A stretch of DNA of 64,000 bases from Isoetes taiwanensis (GCA_021234155.1 JAJEKV010000067.1:2400091-2464090); one strand, 5' to 3'. Counted from the stretch's first letter, positions 13,073-25,940 are shown. Notes: generated by a model from the sequence alone, not told the origin. Numbers and translations: made by a program.

Positions 13073-14181
13073 ATAGAATAGAATAGGCTTTTAGCGCCCA
13101 CCTGAGACCAATTGGCCTATGGGACCCAAACAAAAAGAGAGCAAAGAAGTATACACCACAGGATTAAAACCCCCCCCCAAGGGTTTTCGAGGGAAAACCT
13201 TAGCAATAAGCCCGCCGCACACCGCATAATTGCATAGGACAAGCCAATGCCGCCCCAGAGGACACAAACGAAACCGCATCCATAACCCTCCCTGAGGTAT
13301 GACCCTAACAAATCCACCGACGCCGTGAGCTAATAACCGGATGCAACGCTGGCTGTGCACTAGTAATCTAACATATCGCCTCTGATATGGGCAAATGCCG
13401 CAGGTCCGAGGGCATGACATTCATCCTCAATCGCTACTGGTGGCAATACTGGCAAAGCCTTTTGCCCCAGCTTCACGAGCCCAACGCCCCAGCTTTCAAT
13501 GCGGAGGCGATGTGCCCCCCGTGCGAATGGAAGCTATAAGCCCGCTTTCTTCATGGGTAGCCGGGTGTACAAGCATCGTGTGGGCCTCTTGTGAGCCTAG
13601 GGATTGACTTGTCACGATAGTGTGCCGCCTTAACATGTGTCGAGCCTCGCGATCCCACGTACAAGGAAAGTAGCATCAAGGTATAGTTTAAGTGCTCTCA
13701 TCGATCTTTTTTGTCCCGGACTGACACATCCGCTTTGCCTCAGACAATTCCCAAATGGGAGAACCACCGAGCCCGCTTTGTCTTTCCGCCAGATTTCAGC
13801 GCTTGGGGACCCATTGCCGCGGCCAGCAAGGCGGGGCAAGCGCATCAGCCATAGCTTACCACCTTTTTGAAGTAAACGATATGGCCCAATGCAGCCCGCT
13901 GAAGGGTAGAAATCCCGCTCGAGTAGGATCCGGTACTGAATCAGGACTTCACCCCCGTGGCCCGTGCCAAGAAGGCCTTCGCGACCTGCCGAGGTCATTC
14001 CGTGTGTTGAGGGATATCACCGACCCCAAACTTGCCTCTATACAAAAGGGCCGCTCAACCAAGGTCCGAAACAAATGTGATCAGACCCCTGTGCATACAA
14101 CTCTGCCTTGTGGCTGTTGTTCTGCATGGCATATAGTGCTTTCCAACCCGCAGTGACCCGCAACCTGATAGCCGCAACCTG
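13073..14181 (-). mobile_element. LINE-B: 5'-truncated LINE insertion
   Basis: A 1.1-kb insertion flanked by the target-site duplication ATAAAGA (13,066-13,072 and 14,182-14,188). The uninterrupted site is visible at 43,335-43,350. Its sense strand is minus: it ends in a short (TATTC)n tail, seen on the plus strand as AATAGAATAGAATAG at 13,072-13,086. The adjoining 200 bp (CACCTGAGACCAATTGG ... AGGATTAAAA) match the 3' end of LINE-A at 16,590-16,800. The rest is GC-richer than its host and holds broken frames. One 122-codon stretch (13,630-13,998 minus) lies in the expected position of the post-RT region, but I cannot assign a domain. Confidence 0.8.
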
Positions 14182-14682
14182 ATAAAGAGAGATAGACATT
14201 CATGGATTTCAAAGCTCATTATACATCTTTGGTTCCTGAATGCAATAATGTTGTCAGCCTGTGCTGCCTTTTTTATTTTTTTTAATTTTTTGGAGGGTAA
14301 GCATATGATATATATTAATTAAAAAAGGGTACTATTGCATATGTTTCCTATATATAGAAATAGTAAGCAATGAACACAATTACCAAGTTAGATAAGGATA
14401 AGCCTTTGCAATTTGAATCCTCGGGATCATCCTTGGAGAGACCACTAAGGTGTCCCTCCAAGGTGGAATGATACGACCGAAATGACAAAAAATAAAACAA
14501 CTATACTTAAACCAATAAAAGCATGTCAAGCCACACATGTCCGTTGGGTGCCCTAAATCTTGCCCGCGGAGGAAACCATGTCCCAGGAAAACATGTTGTC
14601 GAGAAGTTGTCCAGTTGCACACGCCGGATTTCAGACCCTAGATGGCAAAGGGAAGGATTAGAAATTCATTTTGCCCAACGTT

Positions 14683-14845
14683 TTCAATTTCAAGTTTTGA
14701 TGCGCGTAACAAATGCATTCTTTCAATTTCAAGTTCCCACGAATGCCTTGCAACCCTTGTTATGCTTTCAATTTCAGGTCTTGATGCATGTAACAAATGC
14801 ATGCTTTCAATTTCAAATTTCCATGAATGCCTTGCAACCCTTATA
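14683..14845. repeat. 84-bp tandem duplication inside repeat B
   Basis: Two units, each of the form TTTCAATTTCAAGTTTTGATG ... ATGCCTTGCAACCC. The same pair is present at 43,840-44,002 and 47,894-48,056, so the duplication predates the spread of repeat B. It gives rise to repetitive short open frames that are not genes. Confidence 0.85.
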
Positions 14846-15039
14846 ATTCATATGAAATTGATATACTCTCCATTTGATATGAAGTTAGCTCTTCTAATTT
14901 TAGCTTTACAAGACTTTATTATTGAGGCCTCACACGCTATTTTGTGCTTTTTTAGGTTGTGTAAGGTACTATGGAATTTGGAATTGATAATGAGATAAGA
15001 GGGTAAAAGAAGGAACAACGCAAAATGTACATTCTCGTG

Positions 15040-15800
15040 ATAAGGACTCGTGATATACGAACACCTAAACACTAGCAAAATAGAGCAAAATGTGCATTTT
15101 TTCCACATCAAGATTTGACTTCATAACTTCAAGATCTTAATAGTTTTGGCTTAGTTGTCTTGGTAATTGCGAAGTTGAAGCATGACTATAGCACGTGTTC
15201 CTTGCTATGTCAAAATGACAAACTTATAACCGGGAACATGTCATCTTGCTTACGTTTTGACCGAACTATATCAAGACTTAGCACTCCCTAAAATGAGACT
15301 TAAGGGAAATATGCCATCCAAATAGATCAGCTCGCCACATCCCATCCCATTTCTAGAAGTTGTGCATATTTACCCCAATCAAAATTGTTCTACTCATGAT
15401 ATATGCACACCTAAACACCCGACAAAAATAGAGCAAAATGTGCATTTTTCACGCCAATATTTGACTTCATAATTCTAGCATTTTAATAGTTTTGGCTTAG
15501 TTGTCTTGTAGTCATGAAGCCACACATGACTATAGCACGCTACAAACAAAATCGTTTGGACTTCATGATTCTAGCATCTTAATATTTGTGGCTTAGTTGT
15601 TTTGCAAAGATTAAGTGTCGTCGCCCCTTGCTATGTCAAACGACAAACTTATAACCGGGAGCCCGGCTATCTCGCCATTCCTTGATTAGAACTATATCAA
15701 GACTTAGCACTTCTAAATGAGACGAAGGGAAATATGCCATCTAAATAGATTAGCTTAGTTACATCCCATCCCATTTCTAGAAGTTATGATATTTACTCCA
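15040..15800. repeat. Decayed tandem units in core of repeat B
   Basis: Repeating landmarks are ATAGTTTTGGCTTAGTTGTC, CAAACTTATAACCGGG, ATCAAGACTTAGCAC and CATCCCATCCCATTTCTAG. They occur two to three times in the same order, giving units of roughly 330-420 bp with internal losses. The counterpart is 44,200-45,000. Confidence 0.7.
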
Positions 15801-16559
15801 ATCAAAATTGTTTAGAACTTTATATTCTATTTTACCCATTATGTTCAATATCGATGCTTTTCATTGTTTTTGGATTCAATTGATCAATTTGCAAATTAAC
15901 TAGGCATTTATTACTTCATTTAAGCTAATGCTTCATGAATTTCTTCAAATTACAAAGATCTAAATATTGCTAGCTTAGTTGCTTTGTAGCCGCCGATTGG
16001 ACTTGTGAGCTAAAGCATGCGCTATGAAAAATACTATCTATCCGCCTTAATTGAACGAAAACAATTTATAAAACCTAGGAGTATATCCGATAAATGGGGA
16101 AAGAAAAAAGACTAGTATGACTATCGTATGGCCGTAAGAAAAATGGAAATAGATTTAAACACACCATCGTTGTAAGCACAAGGAATATGTTAAACATCAA
16201 AACTAAAATAAGCAATTTAAGCTCATTGAAAATATATTTGCATTTGTAAGAAAACGTTAAAGGCCAAATAAGCAATTTAAGCCTCTTCACAATTCTTTTC
16301 CTCTTTGCTATAAAGCAATAGGTAAATTGGTCAAAGAAACAAAAAATAACTTAGAGATGATACACAAATTGTAAGCCATGAATTTGGTCGACATACTTGG
16401 GGAATTGTCAATCGTAAAAGCTTGAATGGGCCCCTTTGAAGCGCTTTTTAGGTGGAAATAGGATGCCATGTGGATCCCACTTCCATGTGGATCGATTTAA
16501 TCATATATACAAAATGAGGTTATTCGGATATAACATGTTTTAAGGACAACATGTGTAGA

Positions 16560-18500
16560 ATAGAATAGAATAGAATAGAATAGAATAGAATAGTTTTTTA
16601 ACATCCACCTGAGACCAATAGGTCATGGGACCCATATAATGGGCTAGTACAATCATTACTACTAGGATTAAAAACCCTCACCGAAAAGGTTTTCAAGGAA
16701 AAACCTTTGCAAAGAATGATGATACTAGACAAGCAGAGATAATGACTACCGAGGGCTCAAGAATTGCGCACGCTTATCTAGAACCCTCAAGTATGTATAA
16801 TGCCAAGTCATGCACGATGGTGCTCGAGAAGTTGTGGAAGCATGGAATGGAATGCTAAGGTCAAAAACGATTCGACTATCTCAAAAGCAAAATCAACCTC
16901 GTAGAGTATGGCTTTCATCTTCAATAACCTCAGAATCGCAACAGCACATAGCCTCGCCGGGCAATTGCGCCACCCCATCTACCTCGTCTCAACCAGACTG
17001 CGGGGACCCCGCGTATGAATTGATGCAATAGCTACAAGCTTGTTCCTCGACAATGAAGCAAGCAAATAAGCTTGGGGCCCCGTGCCAATGTGGGATTTAT
17101 GTGTGCATGATAATGACCCGCCACTTGGGCCAAAGTAATCAAGGCCCCATATCTTTTGAGAAAACAACCATTGAGATATTGTTGCAAAAGCTCAGATCGA
17201 ACCGCAAGCATCAGTGCAAGGTTTCGCTGTAATGCCCCAATGGGCAAACCATGTAGTGCAATGCTCTTTCCAACATCGCTTCAAACGCCGAGGAGATTCA
17301 GCCATGGCAAGTGCAAGAACAGATACCTAACATCATCCATGTGGTGCACCTTGCGATATAGTGGAGATGGCGCTTCATGGCGAAATGTTGAAGAGGCCAA
17401 AAACCGCCTCTTTGTAAAAGAATAGCATAGGGCACCGCTTGTTTTAACTCCGAGGCAGTAAGTGAGAAAGGACTTTGCACCCGCCCCAAGCTCTCCCAAG
17501 CACTAGCACTAATGGCGTGCCCCCACACACTTCGAACCATACAAGAAAACAAAGCTCTACCAAAGCCCAAAACAAGTGGGCTTTCCGTGGCCAATCATGA
17601 ATTTCTCACAAAAACAATTGTTTTGCATTGCATAGAGTGCTCTCCATCCAAAGAGCCCACCCGCTTGGTAATACAATCGCTCCCAAAGTGTGTTCTTACA
17701 GCAATTCTACACCAAGATACTTGTAGAAGCTATCTACAACTTCAACTTCGCGGGCTATCATAGTGCATAGGGGAACATTGTGACGAGAAGATTGAACTAC
17801 CAAAAGCTTGGTCTTTTGGAGATTAACACGCAAAACCCGTGGTTCTCACAAAAACTGCGGCAGAAAGCATGTAAATGTTGCCGCATACTAGCAAATGTAT
17901 GTGCCGGTGAAACATCATCAAAGATACATAAGTTGCCTAAGGATACAAGTGCCAAATGTGGACCTCCGCCATGATTATCAAGCCATTCTTCCAATTGATC
18001 AATGTACAAGCCAAAGAGTGTAGGAGATAAAGGGCAACCCCGACGAACTCCAATATTGCTAGTGATTTGAGTACCGATGCCGGAAATTTAGCAAAAAAGC
18101 CCTTTCATAGAGCCGATAAACCGTGATTTTGAAGATCTTGTGGAACCCTGCGCCCGCAAGCGCCGCCAAAGAAGCTCAAGGCGGTAATCAGATCAAAAGC
18201 GTAAGTAAAATCCACAAAGCATATATAGAGGTCTTGTTTCGCACTTCACTATGTTCAATAAGCATGCAATGTGAAAATATGGTCTATTGTAGAATGGCAT
18301 GGACGAAAAGCCCGCCTCTCCCTACAAACACGCATACACCAAGATGTGTTCTCGCCCATGATGTCAATTGCTTCTCACTAAGACCGCTAAGAGCTTTGAA
18401 AATATGGAACTTACCATGATCATGCGATAATTAGAAGGGCCATGCTTATCACCTGCTTTGTAAATTGGTACAACCTTACTGACAGCCTGCTTTGTAAATT
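16560..18500 (-). pseudogene. LINE-A: non-LTR retrotransposon with reverse transcriptase (broken)
   Basis: A 1.94-kb, 5'-truncated LINE on the minus strand, flanked by the target-site duplication TGTAGA (16,554-16,559 and 18,501-18,506). The empty site is intact at 45,724-45,740. From the 5' side, the minus strand encodes VVPIYKAGDKHGPSNYR (18,475-18,424), the first RT block; a TIDHIF/LHA-like segment near 18,270; a DLQ/YRLYER region near 18,090-18,130; and GVRRGCPLSPTLFGLYIDQL (about 18,050-17,990), the QG-type block 4. LCIFDDV (about 17,920) is a damaged FADDV catalytic box. Past the RT, residues such as FSCMVRSVWGHAISASAWE (17,298-17,594) fit the thumb and C-terminal region of LINE proteins. 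Several frameshifts make it a pseudogene. The 3' end carries the (TATTC)n tail (plus-strand GAATA array, 16,558-16,593). The clade is not assigned. Confidence 0.88.
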
Positions 18501-18506
18501 TGTAGA

Positions 18507-20419
18507 GAGATTGTCGTATCGTGAATATTTAGCTAGCTGGTTATGCAATACTCTGCAAGAATGTGACAAAATAATAGGATTTATCGACGAGGTACATTCA
18601 CATAACCATGGAACTTACTTGGTCATGAAGTTTATAGGGAAGTCAAGGTTACTCCAAAGATAAAAATCATTTTTCATGGAAGTCCGGCAGTCCCAAGAAC
18701 GCCTTTGGCTCCATGAACGCCATCAAGGCTTACTATGCTAATATTAGAGATAAACTTGATACTTTTTAAATGGACTTAAACAAAGCAACCGCTTGTAACA
18801 ATTGCCACCATCAAGCAACCCAGCTTAATTCAACTACGCTATGGACTGTGGTTTGTGATGATATTAGCACGTAGAGATAGATGTTGAATGGCCTCTAAGA
18901 TAGAATAGAGAAGGTATTTTTCTGCCTTTTGGAAAAGATGCATATTAACCTAAATCATCCATCGCAATCCCCAAAAACAGGGCATCCAACATGCATTTGC
19001 TAGCATGTTAGAGTGATTGAATATCCGCAAGAATACGTTAAAATTAAATGGGATATTTTAATGCTCTGGCCATCTTAACTTTGTCTGCTACAGGTTATAG
19101 TAGTTTCACATTTCTACATGTACATTTTTTTGTAAACTCCCTAATAATCATATGTGGACTTATTAAAACCATAGTTTTCCACTGTGGACCAAATATTAAG
19201 GTCAAGCAGTGTCCCTTTGGGGTGGTGCAACCATCCATATAAATGCATTCACGTATTGCACAAACAGGGATTTTAACCGATAAGGCAAAAATAGAGAATA
19301 GAATAGAATAGAATAGAATAGAATAGAATAGAATAGAATAGAATAGAATAGAATAGAATAGAATAGAATAGAATAGAATAGAATAGATAACCCAAGCAAC
19401 TCAAGTGATTCTCATGTATCCTCTTCATGATAAAAAATAATTATCAAAATAATCAAGTCTCATTTTGTTCATCATCTCTATATGTTCGTCATATAACAAC
19501 TCCAGACGACATTGTAGCTCTCCTTCTGTCCTTTCTTCTAATTTTCTTTGAGGTGAATGTAAAAAGAGAAAGATGAAAATTTAGTTTTGATCGACACCAA
19601 CAAGATAATTCTCCTCACATTGGTAAACTGATGCTCTTGATAAACGAGGCTTATAAGTTATCAACAAGAGCTTGTGTAGGCTCTCTGACTTTATGCATCG
19701 GGCTTGCAAATAATCGACAAGCCAAAACCCCTGTGGTAGTTTTGAAAATTTATGAGTTGTCCTATTTTATTTTGTAATGCATTGTTTTCTATTTCAGAAA
19801 TACTGTTATAGCTATAGATCAGTCTATAGAAAGTAAAGCAATTGACTTCCTTTTGAAGGGGGCAAACTAATTTCATTGCAAGATTATTGGTTTTGTATGT
19901 TTTGCTTGTTATATATGTTGAATCACTTAGTATAATTTGGTGCTTCTTTGCTATAGAGAGAGATAGACATTCAGGAATTTCAGAGCTCATTATACATCTT
20001 TGGTTCCTGAATGCAATAATGTCGCCTTTTTTTTTTTTTTTTTAAGCATATGATATATATTAATTAAAAAAGGGTACTATTGCATATGTTTCCTATATAT
20101 AGAAATAGTAAGCAATGAACACAATTACCAAGTTAGACAAGGATAAGCCTTTGCAAGTTGAATCAGATCATCCTTGAGAGACCACTAAGGTGTCCCTCCA
20201 AGGTGGAATGATACCACCGAAATGACAAAAAATAAAACAACTTTACTTAAAACCAATAAAAGCATGTCAAGCCACACATGTCCGTTGGTGCCCTAAATCT
20301 TGCCCGCGGAGGAAATCATGTCCCAGGAAAACATGTCGTCGAGAAGTTGTCCAGTTGCACACGCCGGATTTCAGATCCTAGATGGCAAAGGGAAGGATTA
20401 GAAATTCATTTTGCCCAAG
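18507..20419. repeat. Repeat B, second direct copy (block 1)
   Basis: The core flank (18,507-18,980) is followed by a second copy of repeat B. Compared with the first copy it lacks about 0.94 kb between TAGTAGTTTCAC and ATTTCTACATG. The second copy in block 2 (46,228-48,197) has exactly the same deletion. Homology to block 2 stops abruptly after TTTTGCCCAA at 20,419, where the first copy would continue with CGTTTTC. Confidence 0.7.
19293..19387. repeat. (GAATA)n microsatellite
   Basis: About 19 nearly perfect GAATA units, longer than the paralogous array at 12,413. Flanks are AAGGCAAAAATAGA on the left and ATAACCCAAGCAACTC on the right. Confidence 0.95.
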
Positions 20420-20479
20420 CACTTCCTTCAGCCAGTATCTTACCTTTGCTTAGTATTCAGGTCAGTACTGGCACGTGAA

Positions 20480-20610
20480 TAGCCAAAGGTTTCTCTCTTT
20501 GTACATATTTGTTTCTCTTGTTCTTATTTTGTGGTCATGAGCATGGCAGCTTTGTAGCATCCAGCATTCATAGACTGCTGCTGCATGGTGTATGACTCAC
20601 AATAAACATT
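20480..20610 (-). mobile_element. Copia LTR fragment
   Basis: Short match to 33,100-33,215 of the LTR, with landmarks TTTGTACATATTTGTTTCTC, TGTGGTCATGAG and GCTGCATGGTGTATG. It is joined on the left to repeat B and on the right to sequence not otherwise seen in the LTR, so it is a truncated piece. Confidence 0.7.
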
Positions 20611-20819
20611 AACTTGTCAACAAATAAGCTACTATATAAAGCACAGGATTTCAAGCCATTAAAAAGTATTATTTGATTGCAAGCAAGCTAGGTCATATTT
20701 AACTTCTAGTAGATTTTCCAGCTTCTTTCTTAACTCTCTGTTTCCAGCTGCTCTCCTTCATGTACTGTATTGTTGTATTACCCTTTGTAAACCCATGTTA
20801 TTCAATTATCCTTCAGTAA

Positions 20820-21850
20820 ACTAAGAGGTGGCAATAAATTTGTGAATCCAAGCTTCGATTCTATATTGATTCTATATTCCTCGAATTGTGAGAGACCCCA
20901 TATCGTAGATCCAGAGTCCATTTTTATAGACCATGTGGCAAATAAATTATCTGTTGTCTTTTTATACTTTTCAGTGGGAAAATTTACTGGTTTTGGTTCA
21001 GTTGAATCCTTAGTTTTGATTCCCAAGACAATAGAAGTTCAAATAGTCTTGGGATGGCATTTATCAGTCTTGTAAAGCGCCGGCGATTAATGAATACATC
21101 ATCTGCATTGTCTTACTCTGAAAATAAAGAATCTCCTTAACCAATTAACTATCGTGGACACACCTTTGGCCACGTGGAGATCACAATATAGAAAACCTTT
21201 GTCCATTCTCGATTTTGGAAGCAATGTTAAGAGTTAATTCTATGGGAATCAAATGGATGGCACCTACCTTTTTGTAAAGGGAAGGTGGAGAAAAATGACC
21301 GCTATAATAGGCAGGCGTGTTCTTCTCATTGACTTCTGGGCACTCTGACTCTGTCTATGTCAACGCCTTCACTAGTAGTACCACGTATATACATCAAAGC
21401 ATGGATCCTTACTGGTGCAGTCCAATTGCCATTACTTCCAAAAATATACCAATCCAGTTCCCATTATATATAGCTTTGACTATATGTCAATGTCAATCTG
21501 TTACAACACTATCATATACCTTCACTTGCAGGACCACTCCCATAGAATTTGCTGATCGCTGCAAGTCCTTATATAAACATTCAAGCTTTGAAACAACCAA
21601 GCCAATATCATCCACATAACAATATGCAATTGCCATTATCAAAAACCACTTTCAAAAATACATATCTTGTAATGAAATTAATACATCACAACCCCTTTAT
21701 ATCCTATTATAAAATGCATCAAAACTAAGAAATAAAGAATGGGATTCGTCATAAGATTATAATAAAATGGGCTGCAGCAGCGACCTCCCATAGTGGAACA
21801 AAAGGAATGAAGTGCAGAATCCTAGAATCTTGTAAATGTATTTGTATGCA
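20820..21850 (-). pseudogene. Third Copia reverse transcriptase remnant
   Basis: Minus-strand fragment corresponding to 34,680-35,770. It retains the best active-site box in the window: YCYVDDI, with YVDD encoded by 21,607-21,618 on the minus strand. A 74-codon frame at 20,802-21,026 corresponds to one at 34,663-34,923. That frame leads into a TGA where the block 2 copies continue as [19 protein letters not shown] (the RT-RNase H connection). There is no RNase H or LTR on its 3' side here, so it is a truncated internal piece. Confidence 0.7.
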
Positions 21851-24816
21851 GCTGGAAAGCATGTCATATTGAGCTGGAAAGCATGTCATTGTTTCTCATG
21901 CATCTACAATAAGGTACACATGAAAGCATAAATTATGGATTAAAATATTTCACATTTTAAAGCCTTAACATTTTAGCAGATTCAAGCATTTCCAAGCTAA
22001 GGTCAAGTTCCACATTACTCCAAAGACAAGTGGCAAACTTATGGCTTAACATACTTACCACATGGTAGAGATTAAAATAAAAATATCAGAAATTGAGTCT
22101 GTTAATGCTACAAGTTCAGGTTTCGTAAACTATAATTTGGGCAGGAAGGTAACATAGACAGACCATGTGCAGCCTTAAAGCGTATTAAGACATTCTTATT
22201 TTAAAATCCATGGCTATAGTTGTTACCTATTGCAGATGTTCCAAAATGATTTGGTCCTTTATAAGGTCCAGTCATATAATATTATATTTGACATTGTAAA
22301 ATATATCACATAGGTGCGCTCTTTGACCTAGATGTAAGGGTGTGGAAACCTCCTGTAATTGAATTGTTTCAGGCTACTTGCAATTTGTTTTCTAACTCAA
22401 TATGGGGATGCAGAGCTTTCTAAATTGAAAGCACAATAAAGGAGAAATTTATAAATCAGTGTTGATGGGTAACCATAGCCCATTCTTTTGTGCACATAAG
22501 TTATCTGTATTGGTTTTGTACTGATTGGAGCTCTGCAGGCAGGAAAATGTTTTTATTGATATATGCCCAGTTGAGCAATTAAAAAGTCTTTCTTCATTTT
22601 CCCCCTGCATAGCACTTTTTAGTAGATTTTACAGAATCGGGATAGATTTTGTTTCTCTAAAGCTTCTTGCATGGCAGATAGACAGCATGAAAAATGAGCA
22701 ATTTGAAAGAAAAAGAGACCATCTAAGACAACTAACCTGATGAATATAAGATTCCATTTGATGAAGTAGCTCATATGCTTATAAACCTGGCTAAACTGGC
22801 TCTGTAAGAAGCCTCAGTGTAAGGAGCCTTGCAGTATTTTGTATATGAATGAAAACCCCATCACTTTCTTTAGCTTTAACCTGCTCCTTTTGTTTAAACA
22901 AGTATGTTGGCCCAAGCCATCATATGATGATTGCATAGAATGCTACTATTATCAAAAGCTGGTATTTTGTCAGATCTGCCCCAAAGCTTCTGCACTCCAT
23001 ATTCTTGTCATCCAAATGACTATTCTACCTGTTACTACATTTTGTGAGCATTCAATTTTAAAAAACAGGCACTTAGAACTAATCTACATAAAAACCAGAG
23101 ATGAAGAATTGATACTTGCAGAAGGAAATCATGGGCAGAAAAACCTGAAGATGTGCCTAAAATTCTGAAGTTCTGATAATGCTGAAGAACGATAGTGGCA
23201 CCTTGCTCGCATGGCCAAAACAACTGTACAACTGTTTCTAGATGCCAAAAAGAGTGGCGGCTACTTAGTTTCATAGAAAATGCTATTTATCTAATCCGCT
23301 GGACCACATTCTAGGGCAGGAAAAAACGTCTGCAAAAAAAGGGATTGGCAGGTTGAATAAAGGATTGGCATGTCGATTTCTTGGTTTGATTATTATGTGC
23401 ATAAGACTTCCATTTTCCAGAAAAAATCTGCTTCACTCTGCTGTTGAATTTTCTTGAGTTACTATTTTTCTGAGCCGTAGATGCATAAATTAGCATATCC
23501 AATGGCCAAGAATAATTTTAGCTTACGTGGACAATCACATGGACAGTCTAGAATTCTACTAATCATTGCAGGGCAGGTTAGGGGGGTGTCCATTGGCTGC
23601 GCACTTAAGGGCAAAATTGTAATGGCAGCCACGTCTACATCTCAATGGCTATGCATTCCACATGGCAGCATGCCCAATGAGATAACCTATATTACAAGTC
23701 CAATAACATGCCAAGTATGCAATCCCACCTCAGGTTATAAGGTGTCAACTTTGGGGGTATTGGTACCACCAAGGCTGAGGTGGCAGCCCCCATAGATATC
23801 AGTCAGCCCATTGAAGGCTGCAAAGACTACAATGCACAAAATTGAAGAAGAAATAACTTTTTTTAGCTGCTCAAATTTGTTAGAATGCTTGGAAATAACA
23901 GCAATATTTACAATCATCATTGAATATACAAAGTCATCAATGGATTTATTAAAATGATGTACAGTCAAACAACCTACTTAAAGTGACTGAAACAAAGAAC
24001 AAATTTATGGTTGCACATTTTCAAAGTAGACAAACCTTCACTGATACAACTAATTATCATAACTGAATGCAATGACAAGAAAATACAATAACAAGAGCAC
24101 ACTCACCATTAGATATTAGATTAGATTGCATCTCCCTCTTGCTCTTTATCAGTATTAATCTCTTCTTCCTCATTTATATGCAGTCCTCATTTACATCATT
24201 CTTGAGGTTTATAAATACTAGCAGTACATGCAGAGTTTTGATGTTGTTGCCTGTACTGTGACTACTGATATTCTATCTTCAGAGAACACAAATATTGCAA
24301 TTTAAATTTCAGGTGTAAAAAGGTTAATGCAAGAAATCACAATATCTTATGCACACACGAGAAAAAACTTACAAGAAACTGCCACAGGTTTTTTGACTGA
24401 AGGAATGGCAGAACACAATTTTCACAGCCATATATTTGTAATATTGCTTCTACAAGATCATTAATAAGAAGATAAGTGCATATGGTATGCAGACAACAGC
24501 AGCGAGCCTGATCAAACAAGGGTATAAAGGTTATATCTACAGAAGCTGAGTTGTAATACATCTACTTGAGCATTTAAGAATTCAGATAACCGTGGAGTCA
24601 TCCAGCACATAACATTAAGTTCTTATATAGCCTGCATAGCTTTTGTATTCTATCATGCTTCTAATCTTTTGATTTCCTTATTTTCTTCTTTCTATCTTTC
24701 TATATATCATGACACAAGCAAGATTCATGGTCCTATAGATTTTGACAGGGTATCTCACTCTAGCATGGCTTCTTAATTTTATAGCAGCTTGAAAATTTGC
24801 AAGGAGAAATGGCTTA
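21851..24816. other. Single-copy AT-rich stretch, no gene identified
   Basis: This is the longest stretch with no repeat counterpart in the window. Short frames occur (for example 22,525-22,740 and 22,839-23,168, plus strand), but none shows a domain. I looked for the N-terminal exons expected upstream of the reductase-like exon at 24,907 (a glycine-rich NAD(P)-binding TGxxGFxxS, or an NWYCYGK-type catalytic motif) and did not see them. Confidence 0.45.
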
Positions 24817-24906
24817 ATGGAGTACACAGTTCATCCTGGTATGGTTAATGTAGTACACAGTTCATACTTTGGCATACCATTTACTCATGCTAACATGTCA
24901 TTGCAG

Positions 24907-25220
24907 GACCATGCATATCCTGATAACTGTGTAGGATGGGTTGTAGTGAAAGATATAGCTAGAACACATTGTTTAGCGTATGAGATCACAGACTTAGAGG
25001 GCAGATATCTTTGTACTGTGAGAGTTGTTCATTATGGCGGCTTAGTCAAAATTCTAAGTGAACTTTATCCAGATTACGCTATTTCAGCAAGGGAAAACTG
25101 CATACACTGCATACCTCTTTTCTTTTGCCATTAATGTGCGACATCTAAAACCTCTCAGATGTGCTGATGAGACAGGTTCCAGTGTTTCTACTATAAGATT
25201 TAGTGGTGGAAAACTACAGA
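24907..25220 (+). pseudogene. Cinnamoyl-CoA reductase/DFR-like 3' exon remnant
   Basis: From a TTGCAG acceptor-like site at 24,901-24,906, the frame reads GWVVVKDIARTHCLAYEI, GRYLC, and LVKILSELYPDYAI. In the CCR/dihydroflavonol-reductase group of extended short-chain dehydrogenases the corresponding C-terminal segment has V-V-DVA-AH-LAYE, GRYLC and a YP-Y element. After about 60 unmatched bases, a shifted frame at 25,157-25,219 gives RCADETGSSVSTIRFSGGKL, matching the KCSDE ... KFSNxKL end of the family. The fragment would belong to an NADPH-dependent enzyme of phenylpropanoid or pollen-wall metabolism. The Rossmann-fold and catalytic exons were not found within 3 kb upstream, and the end is shifted, so I call it a remnant. 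A working gene with very distant exons is less likely. Assignment to CCR versus DFR or tetraketide reductase is open. Confidence 0.6.
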
Positions 25221-25234
25221 GCTAAGCCTGAGGT

Positions 25235-25935
25235 CCAATTTGTTGGAAGAAAACACTGAGATAGAATTGATTTACAAATAAAAAATAGGGAAGTTTCAAC
25301 AAGAAAATATGTGTTCATCGTAACAAAAGTCCATAAGAATCAATGACAGACCTAAGCCAAGTCTATAAGAATCAATGGCTGACCTAAAGCACCTCACGTT
25401 TGATCCCCAAAAGTGAAAGCAAATTTCAACAAATATTTTGAAGGAATCTGCTCAAAACAAATCTGTAAGAAACACCAACCTCAAGAAGCATATATTTCTT
25501 GCTGCCAGAATCGTTCTTAAGGATCCCACGCTTCAATACGATTTTTACAGAATCCATTGTAGGGTTTCTGAAGAAGCTATTCTACAATTTCTCAGCTTCC
25601 ATCCACGACCCAACAAGCCTCCTTCGTCCTTACAAGCTCTAGATGTGCAGTAAACTCCAGCCTTCTTTGCTCCCTGAACTGGAGCCTCCCTTCCTCCGAG
25701 CATTCAAAATGATGCTCCGAAATACTTCCCTCCATTTTCAAAATATTTTGGGGCTTTTTCCACGTCCTCCAAAAGGCTAGCCACGTCCGCCAATGGGAGA
25801 GTCCGTAAATGGCTGCCCTCCCCTATAATAGGCTCGTCCTTTCCTCCAATGGCTTGGAAGCTATAATAGGGCAAAAAAAAAATCTTTACATGGAATGGCC
25901 CAAAACAGGAAAAAACCTTCCATAATTGGCATAAA
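25235..25935. other. Intergenic, upstream region of small secreted-protein gene
   Basis: No recognisable gene. A 71-codon frame at 25,438-25,653 has no known motif. The 25,650-25,870 part is rich in CTCC and CCAAT-like strings (TCCGCCAATGGG near 25,787; CTCCAATGG near 25,843), which might be promoter elements of the gene starting at 25,999. This is inference only. Confidence 0.35.
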
Positions 25936-25940
25936 ACTGG

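Larger units (their letters stand above)
14189..16553. repeat. Repeat B, distal part and non-coding core (block 1)
   Basis: Counterpart of 43,345-45,724. It contains an ~84-bp tandem duplication (14,683-14,845) and decayed tandem units (15,040-15,800). It ends at the LINE-A target site. Conserved landmarks include GGATAAGCCTTTGCAA and CATCCCATCCCATTTCTAG. No protein is recognisable. The GC hairpin present at 44,079-44,098 is replaced here by GAGGCCTCACACGC. Confidence 0.65.
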
